This document shows positions 7,817 through 15,871 of a DNA stretch of 25,556 nt, one piece after another. Source of the DNA: DASYSA01 sp036003885 (GTDB taxonomy: Bacteria; Acidobacteriota; Blastocatellia; UBA7656); assembly GCA_036003885.1 (NCBI GenBank), contig DASYSA010000415.1:1-25556 (forward strand), written 5' to 3'. The notes under the pieces are model-generated. The model saw nothing but the letters and a program-made list of their open reading frames with translations, had not been told where the DNA came from and searched no databases. Both the position numbers and the translations under genes were made by a program. Every line of letters starts with the position of its first letter. Position 1 is the stretch's first letter.

Positions 7817-8072
7817 ACGTTCCAGTTATTCCTGTCTGATTGTGAGCAGAGTGGCTGTTGAATGACTCCGGCCTACTGCCAATTCAGCGAGCGCTCGAAT
7901 GTCTTTCAGTATTTCGGCAGCCTGTGTTTTACGGATAAGATCGAAACCAAGCCGGAGACGCGGCTAAGAATACGGCCATAAGTGGCTTTTGTCATTAAAC
8001 CGAAGTAGAAGCTGGCTCTATATCTTTAGTGGTAGCGGCGGGTGCGAAGGAGGGTTCAAGTGTCTACGCTGA

Positions 8073-8099
8073 TCAGGTGATAAGGTTCGCTTCACCTGA
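8073..8099. repeat. Perfect 8-bp inverted repeat
   Basis: TCAGGTGA (8073-8080) and TCACCTGA (8092-8099) flank an 11-nt spacer. It may be an operator half-site pair or a small hairpin at the edge of the repeat cluster. No U-tract follows on either strand, so it is not a standard terminator. Confidence 0.5.
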
Positions 8100-8115
8100 C
8101 ACTGGGAATTGAACG

Positions 8116-8351
8116 GGAAGCCAGCGGGCTTAGCCCGTGGTAGCTCGCTTTCGACCTAGCGCAGAGTCAAAGCAGACCTGGAAGCCAGCGGGCGTGAGCC
8201 CGTGGTAGCTCGCTTTCGACCTAACAACGAGAGGTGATGAACAGGAAGCCAGCGGGCGTAAGCCCGTGGTAGCTCGCTTTCAACCTAGCGCAGAGTCGAA
8301 GCAGACCTGGAAGCCAGCGGGCGTGAGCCCGTGGCAGCTCGCTTTCGACCT
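8116..8351. repeat. REP-like GC-rich repeat family A, four copies
   Basis: Four ~42-nt copies start at about 8116, 8180, 8244 and 8309. Each begins GGAAGCCAGCGGGC and ends near GTAGCTCGCTTTCGACCT. Each contains a short palindrome: CGGGCT-T-AGCCCG in the first, CGGGC-GTGA-GCCCG or a one-base variant in the others. A longer 129-nt period is superimposed: a flank starting CTAGCGCAGAGTC occurs at 8156 and again at 8285. The GTAG next to a palindrome recalls REP elements mobilised by REP-associated tyrosine transposases; no transposase gene is present here. Confidence 0.85.
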
Positions 8352-8382
8352 TACATCATCTCATCGTTAACAAGGTGCTAAG

Positions 8383-8556
8383 GATTGAAAGTGAAGCTGC
8401 TCCGGGCAGACGCCCGGAGCTTTCCTGGTACCGCGGGACGACGTGTTCAGGTTGAAAGTGAAGCTGCTCCGGGCTGACGCCCGGAGCTTTCCGCGGCGGT
8501 GTGCAGCGCGTGATAGGTGGAAATCAAGCTGCTCCGGGCTGACGCGCGGAGCCTTC
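8383..8556. repeat. REP-like GC-rich repeat family B, three copies
   Basis: Three ~40-nt copies start at about 8384, 8451 and 8517. Each carries GAAGCTGCTCCGGGC, a 4-nt loop, then GCCCGGAGC. GCTCCGGGC and GCCCGGAGC pair perfectly over 9 bp in copies 1 and 2; copy 3 has a mismatch (GCGCGGAGC). It lies between family A and the 3' end of the minus-strand gene ending at 8597, so its hairpins could protect or terminate that transcript. Confidence 0.85.
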
Positions 8557-8596
8557 AGCGGCCTCCCACTTCATGAGGAACATCAACACACCCTCT

Positions 8597-11500
8597 TCAG
8601 GCTCTCACGGTTGCCTTCCGTTCCAGCTTGTTCCACTCCACTGCCACGCCCCGCAGCGATGCCAACGTAGACTTGATAGCCACGTAGTACATCAACTGCC
8701 GATAAAAGAACCGCTGCAGGAAGAGCCACACCAGCAGTCGCTTGTTCTCTTTCGGCTCGAATACGAATGCCAGCGCCGCCGCCGCGAAATCCACCGCGAC
8801 GAACAGAGCATAATAAAACAGCACTCGCCACAACGTGTCCGCCGAGAATTCTGTCGGATGCTGCCAGCGATTAAACGCTGCCGTGGCCAGTGACACGAGC
8901 ATCAGCAGATCCATCGCCGGTGAGACGAGCGGAAAGATCACCTGGAAGAGGAGGATGTTCGGCAAGGCCACGAACCCGAGCGAGCCATACCGGGGCCGAA
9001 ACAGCGCGTCTTTGTGTTTCCACGCAGCCTGAAGCGTGCCGTACATCCAACGATAGCGTTGTCGTACGAAGCCCCGCACGGTGTCCGGCGCTTCGGTGAG
9101 TCCGACCGCCTCGTCTTCATACACGATCGAGTAGCCGAGTTTGCGGATGGACATTGTGAGGTCGGCATCTTCGGCCAGGGTGAGATCGCTGAAACCGCCG
9201 GCCTTCTCCACCAGTTCCCGGCGCCATGCCCCAACTGCGCCCGGAACAACAGTTACACAATTGAGCACATCGAAGGCCCGCCGGTCCAGATTCTGGCTGG
9301 TGATGTACTCGAGCGCCTGCCAGCGAGTGAGCAGGTTAATCCGATTCCCGACCTTGGCGTTACCGGCCACCGCGCCGATTTTGGGATCCGTGAAGTGGCG
9401 CACGAGCTTCGTTATGGTATCGCGGGTAAATACGGTGTCGGCGTCCAGCGCTATGACGATCTCGGCGTCGGTGTGCGCCACGCCGAAACTCAGGGCCGCC
9501 GCCTTGCCGCCGTTCGGCTTAGTGTAGAGCCGGACCCGCCCATCGCCTGCGAACGCTTCTCGCACGCGGGCAGACGTGTCATCGGTCGAGCCGTCGTCGA
9601 CCACAACTATCTCGCATTTGGATTCATGCTCGGCCGCGAGCAGCGACGCGATGGTTTGAACGATGACCTTCTCTTCGTTGAAGGCCGGTACAATGATCGC
9701 GACGCCAGGGAGGAAGCCTGCAGGATAGATTCGGTGGCGGCTGCCATAGTGTTCGATCGTTGCAAGCACGCCGATAAACAGTAGCCTGGCTATTCCCAGG
9801 CCGATGCCGGAAAGGAAAAGGACGTGAATGGCAGCCAGCGTCAGATTGATAGCGCTGAATGCCACCCAGCCGGCCCAAGCGCGCCACCTATTCTCGGGTA
9901 AGATGGGGGGCATCACCTCATCCCGAGTTTTACCGAGTAATTCGCTCACGGTTACCAATTGAAATCCGTGCTCGCGAAGAGTTGATATCAGTTCAGGCAA
10001 AGCGGCAACGGTCTGCGACCGGTCGCCGCCAGAATCGTGCAGCAGAACGACGTTTCCTTTATGCTGTAAAGCTATTTCAAGAGTCTTGTCGACGATCTTT
10101 TTAGCGTCTATCTGGTGCCAATCTTTCGGGTCGATTTGCATCCCGACGGTTAAATACCCCATGTCATTGATTGTCTCGAGCGGGCCGACTTCGTCGGGAG
10201 TGTCCGGCTCGGAATCTTCGGCGTAGGGTGGACGAAAAAGATAGGAGCGGCGCCCGATCACGCTCTCGAGCAGCACGCTGGTCGCCGACAGTTCGAGTTG
10301 AAGCTGGGTCTTGGATATTTTCGCAATGTTGGGATGGGTGAAAGTGTGATTGCCTATATCGTGACCCTCTTCGAGCATGCGCTTGAGCAGTCCGGGATAC
10401 TGTTCGCCATTCAAGCCGGTGACGAAAAATGTGGCCGGGGCGTTTGCTCGCTTGAGTGCGTCGAGTATGTGAGGTGTGTACTCGGGGTCGGGACCGTCGT
10501 CAAAGGTCAACGCGATCTTGTCCGCGATGCCTCCTCCATAGCGGCTGATGACAGGTGATGACGGGAACTCTGTGAAATGCTCGGAGGTGATCAGGCCGCG
10601 AGCCGAATCAAATCCGACCTCGCGCGTGCCAGTCCCTGGCTTGCCTGTCACGTAAAGTATTTCGCCAATCTCACCACGCCCGCGTGGGGACTCGTAATCC
10701 AACCCGTAACCGTAGCTCATGGTCGACAAGAGCGCCGCCGCGGAGGAGTCCTGCGGCAGGTCTTTGCCGAAGAAGTTCCACATCGAAGGGTCTTCGCTGC
10801 CGAGTCTCCACAAAGCGACGCCGCGTGCGCCAAATTGCCTCGTTACCGCCATTTGGTTGAAAGCGGTAACCGCATCGAGCATCCAGACCTCATGCAGGCT
10901 GGCGTCATCCTCTTCGTACCGGAAAGTCGGATTGAGCGATGCCGGGTCAAGCCGAACCTCTATCTGCGAGTCTTCGGTGGAAGATTCCTTTGCCGTGATA
11001 ACGGCCTCCTGGAAGGTCTTCACCACTGGTTCTTTCGTTCCTTCCCAGTCGTAGGCGTAGTTGGCTATGGCGACGATCGTCTTGGAAGCCGGTATCTCCG
11101 CCTGCCGGAGGCGAAGCACCTGTTCGAACCAGTCGGCTCCGGCAATCGGTCCAGGGTTGCTTCCGGCGTAGTGCTGATCGTAGGCCATCAGAATTACATA
11201 ATCGGCTGCTTCCGAGATTCGGCGGTAGTCGTACGAATCGTTATTGCCAGGCAGATTGATTGAGAGCTCCAGACCCTCGGCGTGAAGCGAGGTGGCAAGG
11301 TCCGCCGTGAACTGCGTATACGCGTGCTGGCTTTCGTCGAGCAGGTTTTCGAAGTCGAGGCTTATGCCTGCAAAGTTCTGCTCTCGAGCGTAATCAGATA
11401 ACTGGCCGATGCAGTACTTGCGGGCTTCGGGATTTGCGAGCATGTGCTTCAGGCGTTCGACGTCCCATTGTTTCTCGACGGAATTGAAGTTATTGACCAG

Positions 11501-12046
11501 CGCCATTATTCGGACATCGGTCCCCTTCGCGCGAATGATCTCGATCGCAGCCTGCTGACGGTCATGGTCGTATTCTTCAAGAGTCCCATCGGCGTCGGCT
11601 AACTGGAGACACTCGGTTATGACTACGTCGAGATTGGCGATGTTCTCCTGAAGCGAGCTCATACTGGTCGGATCCCAGTTGACGTAGAATCCCATCGTCA
11701 GGAGGTCGGGCGTCGGCACGCGCTTCACCTGGTGGGGAGCTGCCGCTTTGTGCTTCTTGCGCTCTGCGTAGAGTTTGCGTTTGGCTTCGCGCAACTTCGG
11801 GCCGCCTGTCGGCAGGACCGGATCAATCCTGGGAAGCGACGTGGAATGGCCCCCGTTGGGCAAGGCACTCGATTGAGGCAATCCAAGCGCGGGGAGTTCA
11901 GGGTTGAGGAGGATGCTCACGATCAGCAGTCCGAACAACACAGAGAAAGCCAGCCCTGACAGAAAGACGCTTCGTCGGAGCCGGGGCCACCGCTTCTTAT
12001 TTGGATCGAAGAAGACCGGGAGGTCGCGGTTGTTATTCACACGCAT
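8597..12046 (-). CDS. Trifunctional GH18 - polysaccharide deacetylase - processive GT2 membrane protein
   Basis: The 1149 residues hold three enzyme modules. A membrane helix (27-47) leads to a GH18-like domain (about 117-425) with catalytic GISLDFE: D231 and E233 are kept, while the first two Asp of the classical DxxDxDxE motif are absent, as in YaaH-type members. A NodB/CE4 domain follows (about 508-705) with TFDDGP (514-519), metal His in NHTFTHP (H567, H571), RPPY (605-608), DPKDWH and LLHD (H670, D671), so all catalytic motifs are present. After membrane segments (about 728-765) comes a GT2 synthase with PAFNEE (787-792), DDGS, DAD (868-870), AEDAD (958-962) and QRYRW (996-1000), then C-terminal helices (about 1030-1115). 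The topology suggests cytosolic polymerisation with hydrolase and deacetylase outside, like PgaC plus PgaB in one chain. The likely product is a partly deacetylated beta-linked N-acetylhexosamine polymer; this is inferred. The start lacks a clear Shine-Dalgarno. Confidence 0.93.
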   Translation of the reverse strand: MRVNNNRDLPVFFDPNKKRWPRLRRSVFLSGLAFSVLFGLLIVSILLNPELPALGLPQSSALPNGGHSTSLPRIDPVLPTGGPKLREAKRKLYAERKKHKAAAPHQVKRVPTPDLLTMGFYVNWDPTSMSSLQENIANLDVVITECLQLADADGTLEEYDHDRQQAAIEIIRAKGTDVRIMALVNNFNSVEKQWDVERLKHMLANPEARKYCIGQLSDYAREQNFAGISLDFENLLDESQHAYTQFTADLATSLHAEGLELSINLPGNNDSYDYRRISEAADYVILMAYDQHYAGSNPGPIAGADWFEQVLRLRQAEIPASKTIVAIANYAYDWEGTKEPVVKTFQEAVITAKESSTEDSQIEVRLDPASLNPTFRYEEDDASLHEVWMLDAVTAFNQMAVTRQFGARGVALWRLGSEDPSMWNFFGKDLPQDSSAAALLSTMSYGYGLDYESPRGRGEIGEILYVTGKPGTGTREVGFDSARGLITSEHFTEFPSSPVISRYGGGIADKIALTFDDGPDPEYTPHILDALKRANAPATFFVTGLNGEQYPGLLKRMLEEGHDIGNHTFTHPNIAKISKTQLQLELSATSVLLESVIGRRSYLFRPPYAEDSEPDTPDEVGPLETINDMGYLTVGMQIDPKDWHQIDAKKIVDKTLEIALQHKGNVVLLHDSGGDRSQTVAALPELISTLREHGFQLVTVSELLGKTRDEVMPPILPENRWRAWAGWVAFSAINLTLAAIHVLFLSGIGLGIARLLFIGVLATIEHYGSRHRIYPAGFLPGVAIIVPAFNEEKVIVQTIASLLAAEHESKCEIVVVDDGSTDDTSARVREAFAGDGRVRLYTKPNGGKAAALSFGVAHTDAEIVIALDADTVFTRDTITKLVRHFTDPKIGAVAGNAKVGNRINLLTRWQALEYITSQNLDRRAFDVLNCVTVVPGAVGAWRRELVEKAGGFSDLTLAEDADLTMSIRKLGYSIVYEDEAVGLTEAPDTVRGFVRQRYRWMYGTLQAAWKHKDALFRPRYGSLGFVALPNILLFQVIFPLVSPAMDLLMLVSLATAAFNRWQHPTEFSADTLWRVLFYYALFVAVDFAAAALAFVFEPKENKRLLVWLFLQRFFYRQLMYYVAIKSTLASLRGVAVEWNKLERKATVRA

Positions 12047-12055
12047 CTGTAAAAA

Positions 12056-12160
12056 CGTTTCACGTTTCTCGTTTTACGTTTCTCGTTTCTCGTTTACTTG
12101 TTTGGTTGGCAGATTCAACCATTAGAAACGTAAAACGCGAAACGTAAGACGCAAAACGAC
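12056..12160. repeat. Inverted heptamer repeat, locus 4 (unit CGTTTCT)
   Basis: The left arm has about six 7-nt units (CGTTTCA, CGTTTCT, CGTTTTA and so on). A ~30-nt loop follows, and the right arm has the complementary AAACGTA, AAACGCG, AGACGCA units. This copy is between divergent genes, within the probable 5' leader of the GH18-NodB-GT2 gene whose ATG is 10 nt away. It cannot be a terminator for either neighbouring gene. Confidence 0.9.
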
Positions 12161-12389
12161 AAGGCTCAACGCCGTCACTGTTCCTCTCGAAGAGTCCTCT
12201 CTGGTGTCCCTGAGGGCAGTACACCTGCCAGCCGTCGGGTTTAGAATCTTCACAGTCCCTGCAATCGCTCAAGTCTGCGACTCAAGGTTTGAACTCTGAA
12301 GACTCCCCGGCACGCTGTTAGGCCGAGGTCTTGCGATGGTCTATAATACACCGGCCGGCGAGCTGCGCGCATCCAATCCCATCAGGCCT
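12161..12389. other. Upstream region of the GT-C gene pair
   Basis: This is the rest of the 343-nt divergent gap. It contains no gene that I can support. The only recognisable element is a perfect -10 hexamer at 12343-12348. An ATG further upstream at 12336 is in frame with the glycosyltransferase but overlaps that promoter element. Confidence 0.5.
12343..12348 (+). promoter_or_regulatory. Candidate -10 box for the GT-C operon
   Basis: A perfect TATAAT stands about 42 nt before the ATG at 12390. No good -35 hexamer is seen at 17 nt (the region around 12318-12325 is weak). If real, transcription starts near 12355 and excludes the in-frame ATG at 12336. Confidence 0.45.
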
Positions 12390-13979
12390 ATGAGAAAACA
12401 GATCGGCATCGCTTTGCTGCTCACCATTGCAGCGTTGAGCTTTCGTCTCTTTCTGGCCTTGCGTCTGCCCAACGACGATGACGACGATGGCCGTTACTAT
12501 GCGCTTATCGCCCGAAACGTACTGAACCACAATGGATACTCGGGTGAAGAAGAGGAACCGTTTCTTCCGACCCTGGTCCGCACTCCCGGCTATCCTCTCT
12601 TTCTCGCTGGAGTGTATCAAGTCTTCGGCCAGGACAACAACCGCGCGGTACGCGTCATTCAGGCGGCGCTGGACACCGCGACCTGCTGGCTGGTCGCACT
12701 CCTGGCTCTCTACTGGTCGCCTGTTGAATGGGAGGCCGAGAGGCGTCGTAGGGTAATGCTTTGGGCGTTCGCGCTTGCTGCGGTCTGTCCGTTCACTGCG
12801 ATCTACGTGAGCACAATACTGACGGAGACTCCCACGATGTTGCTGGCGACTGCCTTTGCCCTGGCTGCGACGCCTGGGCTCGGGTCGCGTACGGGGATCC
12901 GGCAGGCTCGCGCGTGGATGGCCGCGGGCATACTGGGCGGAGTGGCAACGATGTTTCGTCCCGACAGCGCATTGTTCGTTGGTGGCGCGGGTGTTGCGCT
13001 GATGTTGATCTCGGGATCTCGAGTCATTGCCCGCCCGCGAGACGTCGGGGGGGAGCGATATCTCGGGCGGGAGCTGGCTCGCACTTTTGGGTGCGGGCTG
13101 TTACTGGTGATCGGCTTCACGGCTGTGCTTACACCCTGGACCGTAAGAAATCTGAGGGTATTCGGAATCTTTCAACCCGTTGCGCCGCTGTACGCGAACA
13201 ACCCCAACGAGTTCGCGCCGGTTGGTTACATAGCCTGGCTGCGCACCTGGGTTGATGACGAAAGGTATGTGGTCGCTCTCGAAGATGGGCTCGACCTGCA
13301 TCCGCTGAATGTGGATGAGGCGCCCCCCTACGCGTTCGACTTGCCCGAAGAACGGGCGCGGGTGGCTGAACTTTATGAGCGGTACAATCACTTTCCGGCA
13401 GCCGGCAGCATCCAATCCGAAGATGCCGATGCGGGTGGCGATGACGGTACGTCGCCAGAGGTTGATGAAAGTGAACCGGAGCAGTTCGTGAGGATGACGC
13501 CGGACATAGATGCTGAATTCGCGCAGATCGCTCGCGAACGCGTTGCCAGACATCCTCTGCGGTACTATGTGGGGTTGCCGCTCAGGCGAGCGATTTCGTT
13601 GTGGTTCGACACGCACTCAGAGTTCTATCCCTTCCAGGGCCGGCTCTTTCCGCTGGCGGATCTCGACGTCGCCGCTCATCAGCACTATTGGCTTCCGGCC
13701 TTTGCGGTGGTGCTTTTGATCTACACGCTGCTTGCGTGGTGTGGAGCGTGGGTTATGTGGGCTAATGCAGGTTCGCGTCGCTGGTTGCTGTTGCTGCTGT
13801 TGTTGATCGTGCCGCGCCTCGCGTTCCTGTGCTCTCAGGAGCATCCTGAAGGTCGATACGTGGTCGAGTTTTTTCCTTTTGTCGCCGCGGCGGGCGGAAT
13901 TGCTCTCTCGGGCTTCTCGCTGAAGAGTTGGCGCTCTCGCGCAAGCGAAGAGACGAACCGGAGCGGCGAAGTTCGATGA
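12390..13979 (+). CDS. GT-C type membrane glycosyltransferase (PMT/ArnT-like), paralogue 1
   Basis: The start at 12390 (529 residues) is chosen over the in-frame ATG at 12336 because the paralogue begins at the same point (MRKQIGIALLL versus MKKYAIIAIML) and a -10 box overlaps the longer start. It is a polytopic membrane protein with a first helix at residues 4-25, then the acidic loop PNDDDDDGRYY (27-37) expected for polyprenyl-phosphate-sugar-using GT-C enzymes, about ten further helices, and a final periplasmic/helical part (ISLWFDTHSEFYPFQG). A 29-residue acidic insertion (about 338-366) separates two conserved blocks. The likely role is transfer of a sugar from a lipid carrier to an envelope acceptor; donor and acceptor are unknown. 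Its TGA overlaps the next ATG (ATGA). Confidence 0.85.
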   Translation: MRKQIGIALLLTIAALSFRLFLALRLPNDDDDDGRYYALIARNVLNHNGYSGEEEEPFLPTLVRTPGYPLFLAGVYQVFGQDNNRAVRVIQAALDTATCWLVALLALYWSPVEWEAERRRRVMLWAFALAAVCPFTAIYVSTILTETPTMLLATAFALAATPGLGSRTGIRQARAWMAAGILGGVATMFRPDSALFVGGAGVALMLISGSRVIARPRDVGGERYLGRELARTFGCGLLLVIGFTAVLTPWTVRNLRVFGIFQPVAPLYANNPNEFAPVGYIAWLRTWVDDERYVVALEDGLDLHPLNVDEAPPYAFDLPEERARVAELYERYNHFPAAGSIQSEDADAGGDDGTSPEVDESEPEQFVRMTPDIDAEFAQIARERVARHPLRYYVGLPLRRAISLWFDTHSEFYPFQGRLFPLADLDVAAHQHYWLPAFAVVLLIYTLLAWCGAWVMWANAGSRRWLLLLLLLIVPRLAFLCSQEHPEGRYVVEFFPFVAAAGGIALSGFSLKSWRSRASEETNRSGEVR

Positions 13980-15664
13980 AGAAATACGCAATCATAGCCA
14001 TTATGCTGACGGCCGGAGCGCTGGGGTTCCGGCTCCTCCTGGCGCTTCGGTTTCCAAACGATCAGCCTGATGATGGGCGTGTCTATGCAAATATCGCCAG
14101 GAATATCATTCAGCACGGGAGCTACTCAGTCGAGATCGAAGAGCCGTTCATACCTACTTACATTCGCGTGCCCGGCTATCCGATGTTCCTGGCGGGTGTC
14201 TATCGGGTGTTCGGAATCGACAATAATCGCGCGGTTCGCGTGATTCAGGCGGGGCTCGACACGGTGACCTGTTGGGTGATCGCGCTGCTTGCGCTGGCCT
14301 GGGTGCCGGCCGATTGGGAACCGGACAGACGCCGCCGTGTTTTGCTGATCGCGTTGGGGCTTGCCGCTTCATGCCCCTTCGGCGCGATCTATGTCGCCAC
14401 AATTCTGACTGAGACATGGGCGATGCTGCTCGTGACCTCATGTGTTCTGGTTTCCTCGCTGGCGCTCAAGTCGCAGAGCAGGGTGGGCGGCTCGATGTTA
14501 TGGGTTGGTGCCGGACTTCTGGGGGGAGCGGCGACTCTTGTGCGTCCTGACAGCGGCTTCTTTGTTGCCGCGATTGGCTCGACAGCGGCGCTGGTTGGGC
14601 TGGTCGGCGCGGTTCGAGCGTGGAAGCGGGCGACTCGCAGACTGGTTCCCCGAATACTCGGAACCTCGGTCGCTCGGGGCGTAATGTTTTCGATTGGATT
14701 TGCGCTTGCGCTTGCGCCCTGGACGATAAGGAATGCCCGGCTGTTCGGGATCTTTGAGCCGATTGCGCCTGCGTCTGCAGCGATGCCCCAGGACTTCATA
14801 CCGCGCGGCTACGTGGACTGGCTTAGAACCTGGGTGGATGAAGAGCGCTACACAGACGCCTTTGAATATGGTCTGGATCTGAGACGGATTCACATAGAGA
14901 AAGCTCCGGCTTACGCTTTCGACTCGGCAGAGGAGCGAGATCGCGTTGCCGCCTTGTTGGATCAGTACAACAACAACATAGCTAATGTGCCGTTGCCCGC
15001 GCCGGCGCCGCCGGCTGCTCCGCCCTCAGAGCAGCCAGAGAGCAAGAACACTGCGACGCCGGGCGAGCCTGGAGCAACAGAGGACGAGCCGGCGAGCGAC
15101 GACGAGGCCGATTCCACGGACGAAGAAGAGCCTTCGGATGAAGAAGAGCCGCCCGAGGAGCCGGACGAAGAACCGAGCGTGGATGAAGAAGCCAATGTGC
15201 GAATGACTCCCGAACTGGATGCTGCATTTGGTGAGATCGCCCGCGAGCGCATCGCGCGGCATCCAGTGCGTTGCTACATCGTCGTTCCCCTCAGACGAAT
15301 CATCTCTCTTTGGTTCGACACACACTCGCAATACTATCCGTTTCAAGGCTGGCTGTTTCCGGTCTCGGGTATGGACCCGGACATACATCAGCCGTACTGG
15401 TTGTCGCTCTTCTGTCTGCTGACCTGGGGGTACACGCTGCTGGCTGCGGTTGGAGCGTGTCTGTTATGGAAGGGCGGCGGGTCTCGGGCCTGGGTGCTTC
15501 TGCTGGTATTGCTGATTGTGCCGCGGCTTCTGTTTCTGTCGAGTCTGGAGAACCCCGAGCCCCGCTACACCGTTGAGTTCTTCATTCTGATCCTCGCAGC
15601 GGCGAGTCTGGCGTTGAGCCGCCTGTCGCCGAAGCGATTTTGGAAGCGGAAATCAGCCGAATAG
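13976..15664 (+). CDS. GT-C type membrane glycosyltransferase (PMT/ArnT-like), paralogue 2
   Basis: The ATG at 13976 shares 4 nt (ATGA) with the stop of paralogue 1, indicating coupled translation, and gives 562 residues. It aligns with paralogue 1 along its length: the N-terminal helix, PNDQPDDGRVY (27-37), PGYPMFLAGVYRVFGIDNNRAVRVIQ, the RPDS block, PWTIRNARLFGIFEP, ISLWFDTHSQYYPFQG and LLIVPRLLFL. The difference is an expanded low-complexity segment (about 335-408), first Pro/Ala-rich, then dominated by Glu, Asp and Ser. Tandem duplication with linker divergence is clear; division of labour or heteromer formation is inferred. Its TAG stop abuts the repeat of locus 5. Confidence 0.86.
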   Translation: MKKYAIIAIMLTAGALGFRLLLALRFPNDQPDDGRVYANIARNIIQHGSYSVEIEEPFIPTYIRVPGYPMFLAGVYRVFGIDNNRAVRVIQAGLDTVTCWVIALLALAWVPADWEPDRRRRVLLIALGLAASCPFGAIYVATILTETWAMLLVTSCVLVSSLALKSQSRVGGSMLWVGAGLLGGAATLVRPDSGFFVAAIGSTAALVGLVGAVRAWKRATRRLVPRILGTSVARGVMFSIGFALALAPWTIRNARLFGIFEPIAPASAAMPQDFIPRGYVDWLRTWVDEERYTDAFEYGLDLRRIHIEKAPAYAFDSAEERDRVAALLDQYNNNIANVPLPAPAPPAAPPSEQPESKNTATPGEPGATEDEPASDDEADSTDEEEPSDEEEPPEEPDEEPSVDEEANVRMTPELDAAFGEIARERIARHPVRCYIVVPLRRIISLWFDTHSQYYPFQGWLFPVSGMDPDIHQPYWLSLFCLLTWGYTLLAAVGACLLWKGGGSRAWVLLLVLLIVPRLLFLSSLENPEPRYTVEFFILILAAASLALSRLSPKRFWKRKSAE

Positions 15665-15752
15665 GGAGAAGGGGGGGAGGGGAGAAAGGGAGAAAGGGAG
15701 AAAGAGAGAAAGACTCTCACTATCTCCCCTTCTCCCCATCCCCCCTTCTTCT
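15664..15752. repeat. Inverted short tandem repeat, locus 5 (unit about 8 nt, GGGAGAAA)
   Basis: A purine-rich left arm (GGGAGAAA repeated three to four times, with a G-run near 15671) faces a pyrimidine-rich right arm (TCTCCCCT, TCTCCCCA). It has the same design as the other loci but the unit is 8 nt. It lies between co-directional genes, directly after the stop codon of GT-C paralogue 2, and could terminate that operon. The strand asymmetry could also allow triplex or G-rich structures. Confidence 0.8.
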
Positions 15753-15871
15753 TGTGCGGTTGACAGGTTGCGCACAAGATTGACATCATACCGATACATC
15801 TCGGTTGTACGCCCACGACCGTCATCACATTAGAGAGACGCTCTTGACGGTGGGGCGGACACAGGAGAAAT

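Larger units (their letters stand above)
7804..8596. other. Non-coding region between two minus-strand genes
   Basis: I see no credible gene in this 793-nt gap. From 7804 to about 8072 it is ordinary sequence that should hold the barrel gene's promoter, but I could not pick convincing boxes. A perfect inverted repeat lies at 8073-8099. From 8116 to 8556 two families of GC-rich hairpin repeats fill the space, followed by a short stretch to the end of the GH18-NodB-GT2 gene at 8597. Short open frames crossing the repeats have no coding character. Confidence 0.7.

Noticed and set aside
8116..8556. A CRISPR-like array of repeats
   Set aside because: Repeats are imperfect, few, and of two unrelated families; the intervening sequences are themselves duplicated (129-nt period) rather than unique spacers; no cas gene is nearby.
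8443..8893. Plus-strand frames over the family B repeats and the end of the GT2 gene
   Set aside because: They translate the palindromic repeats and the antisense of a confident gene; no independent support.
12336..12389. An upstream in-frame start for GT-C paralogue 1
   Set aside because: A perfect TATAAT at 12343-12348 overlaps it, and the paralogue begins at the residue matching 12390.
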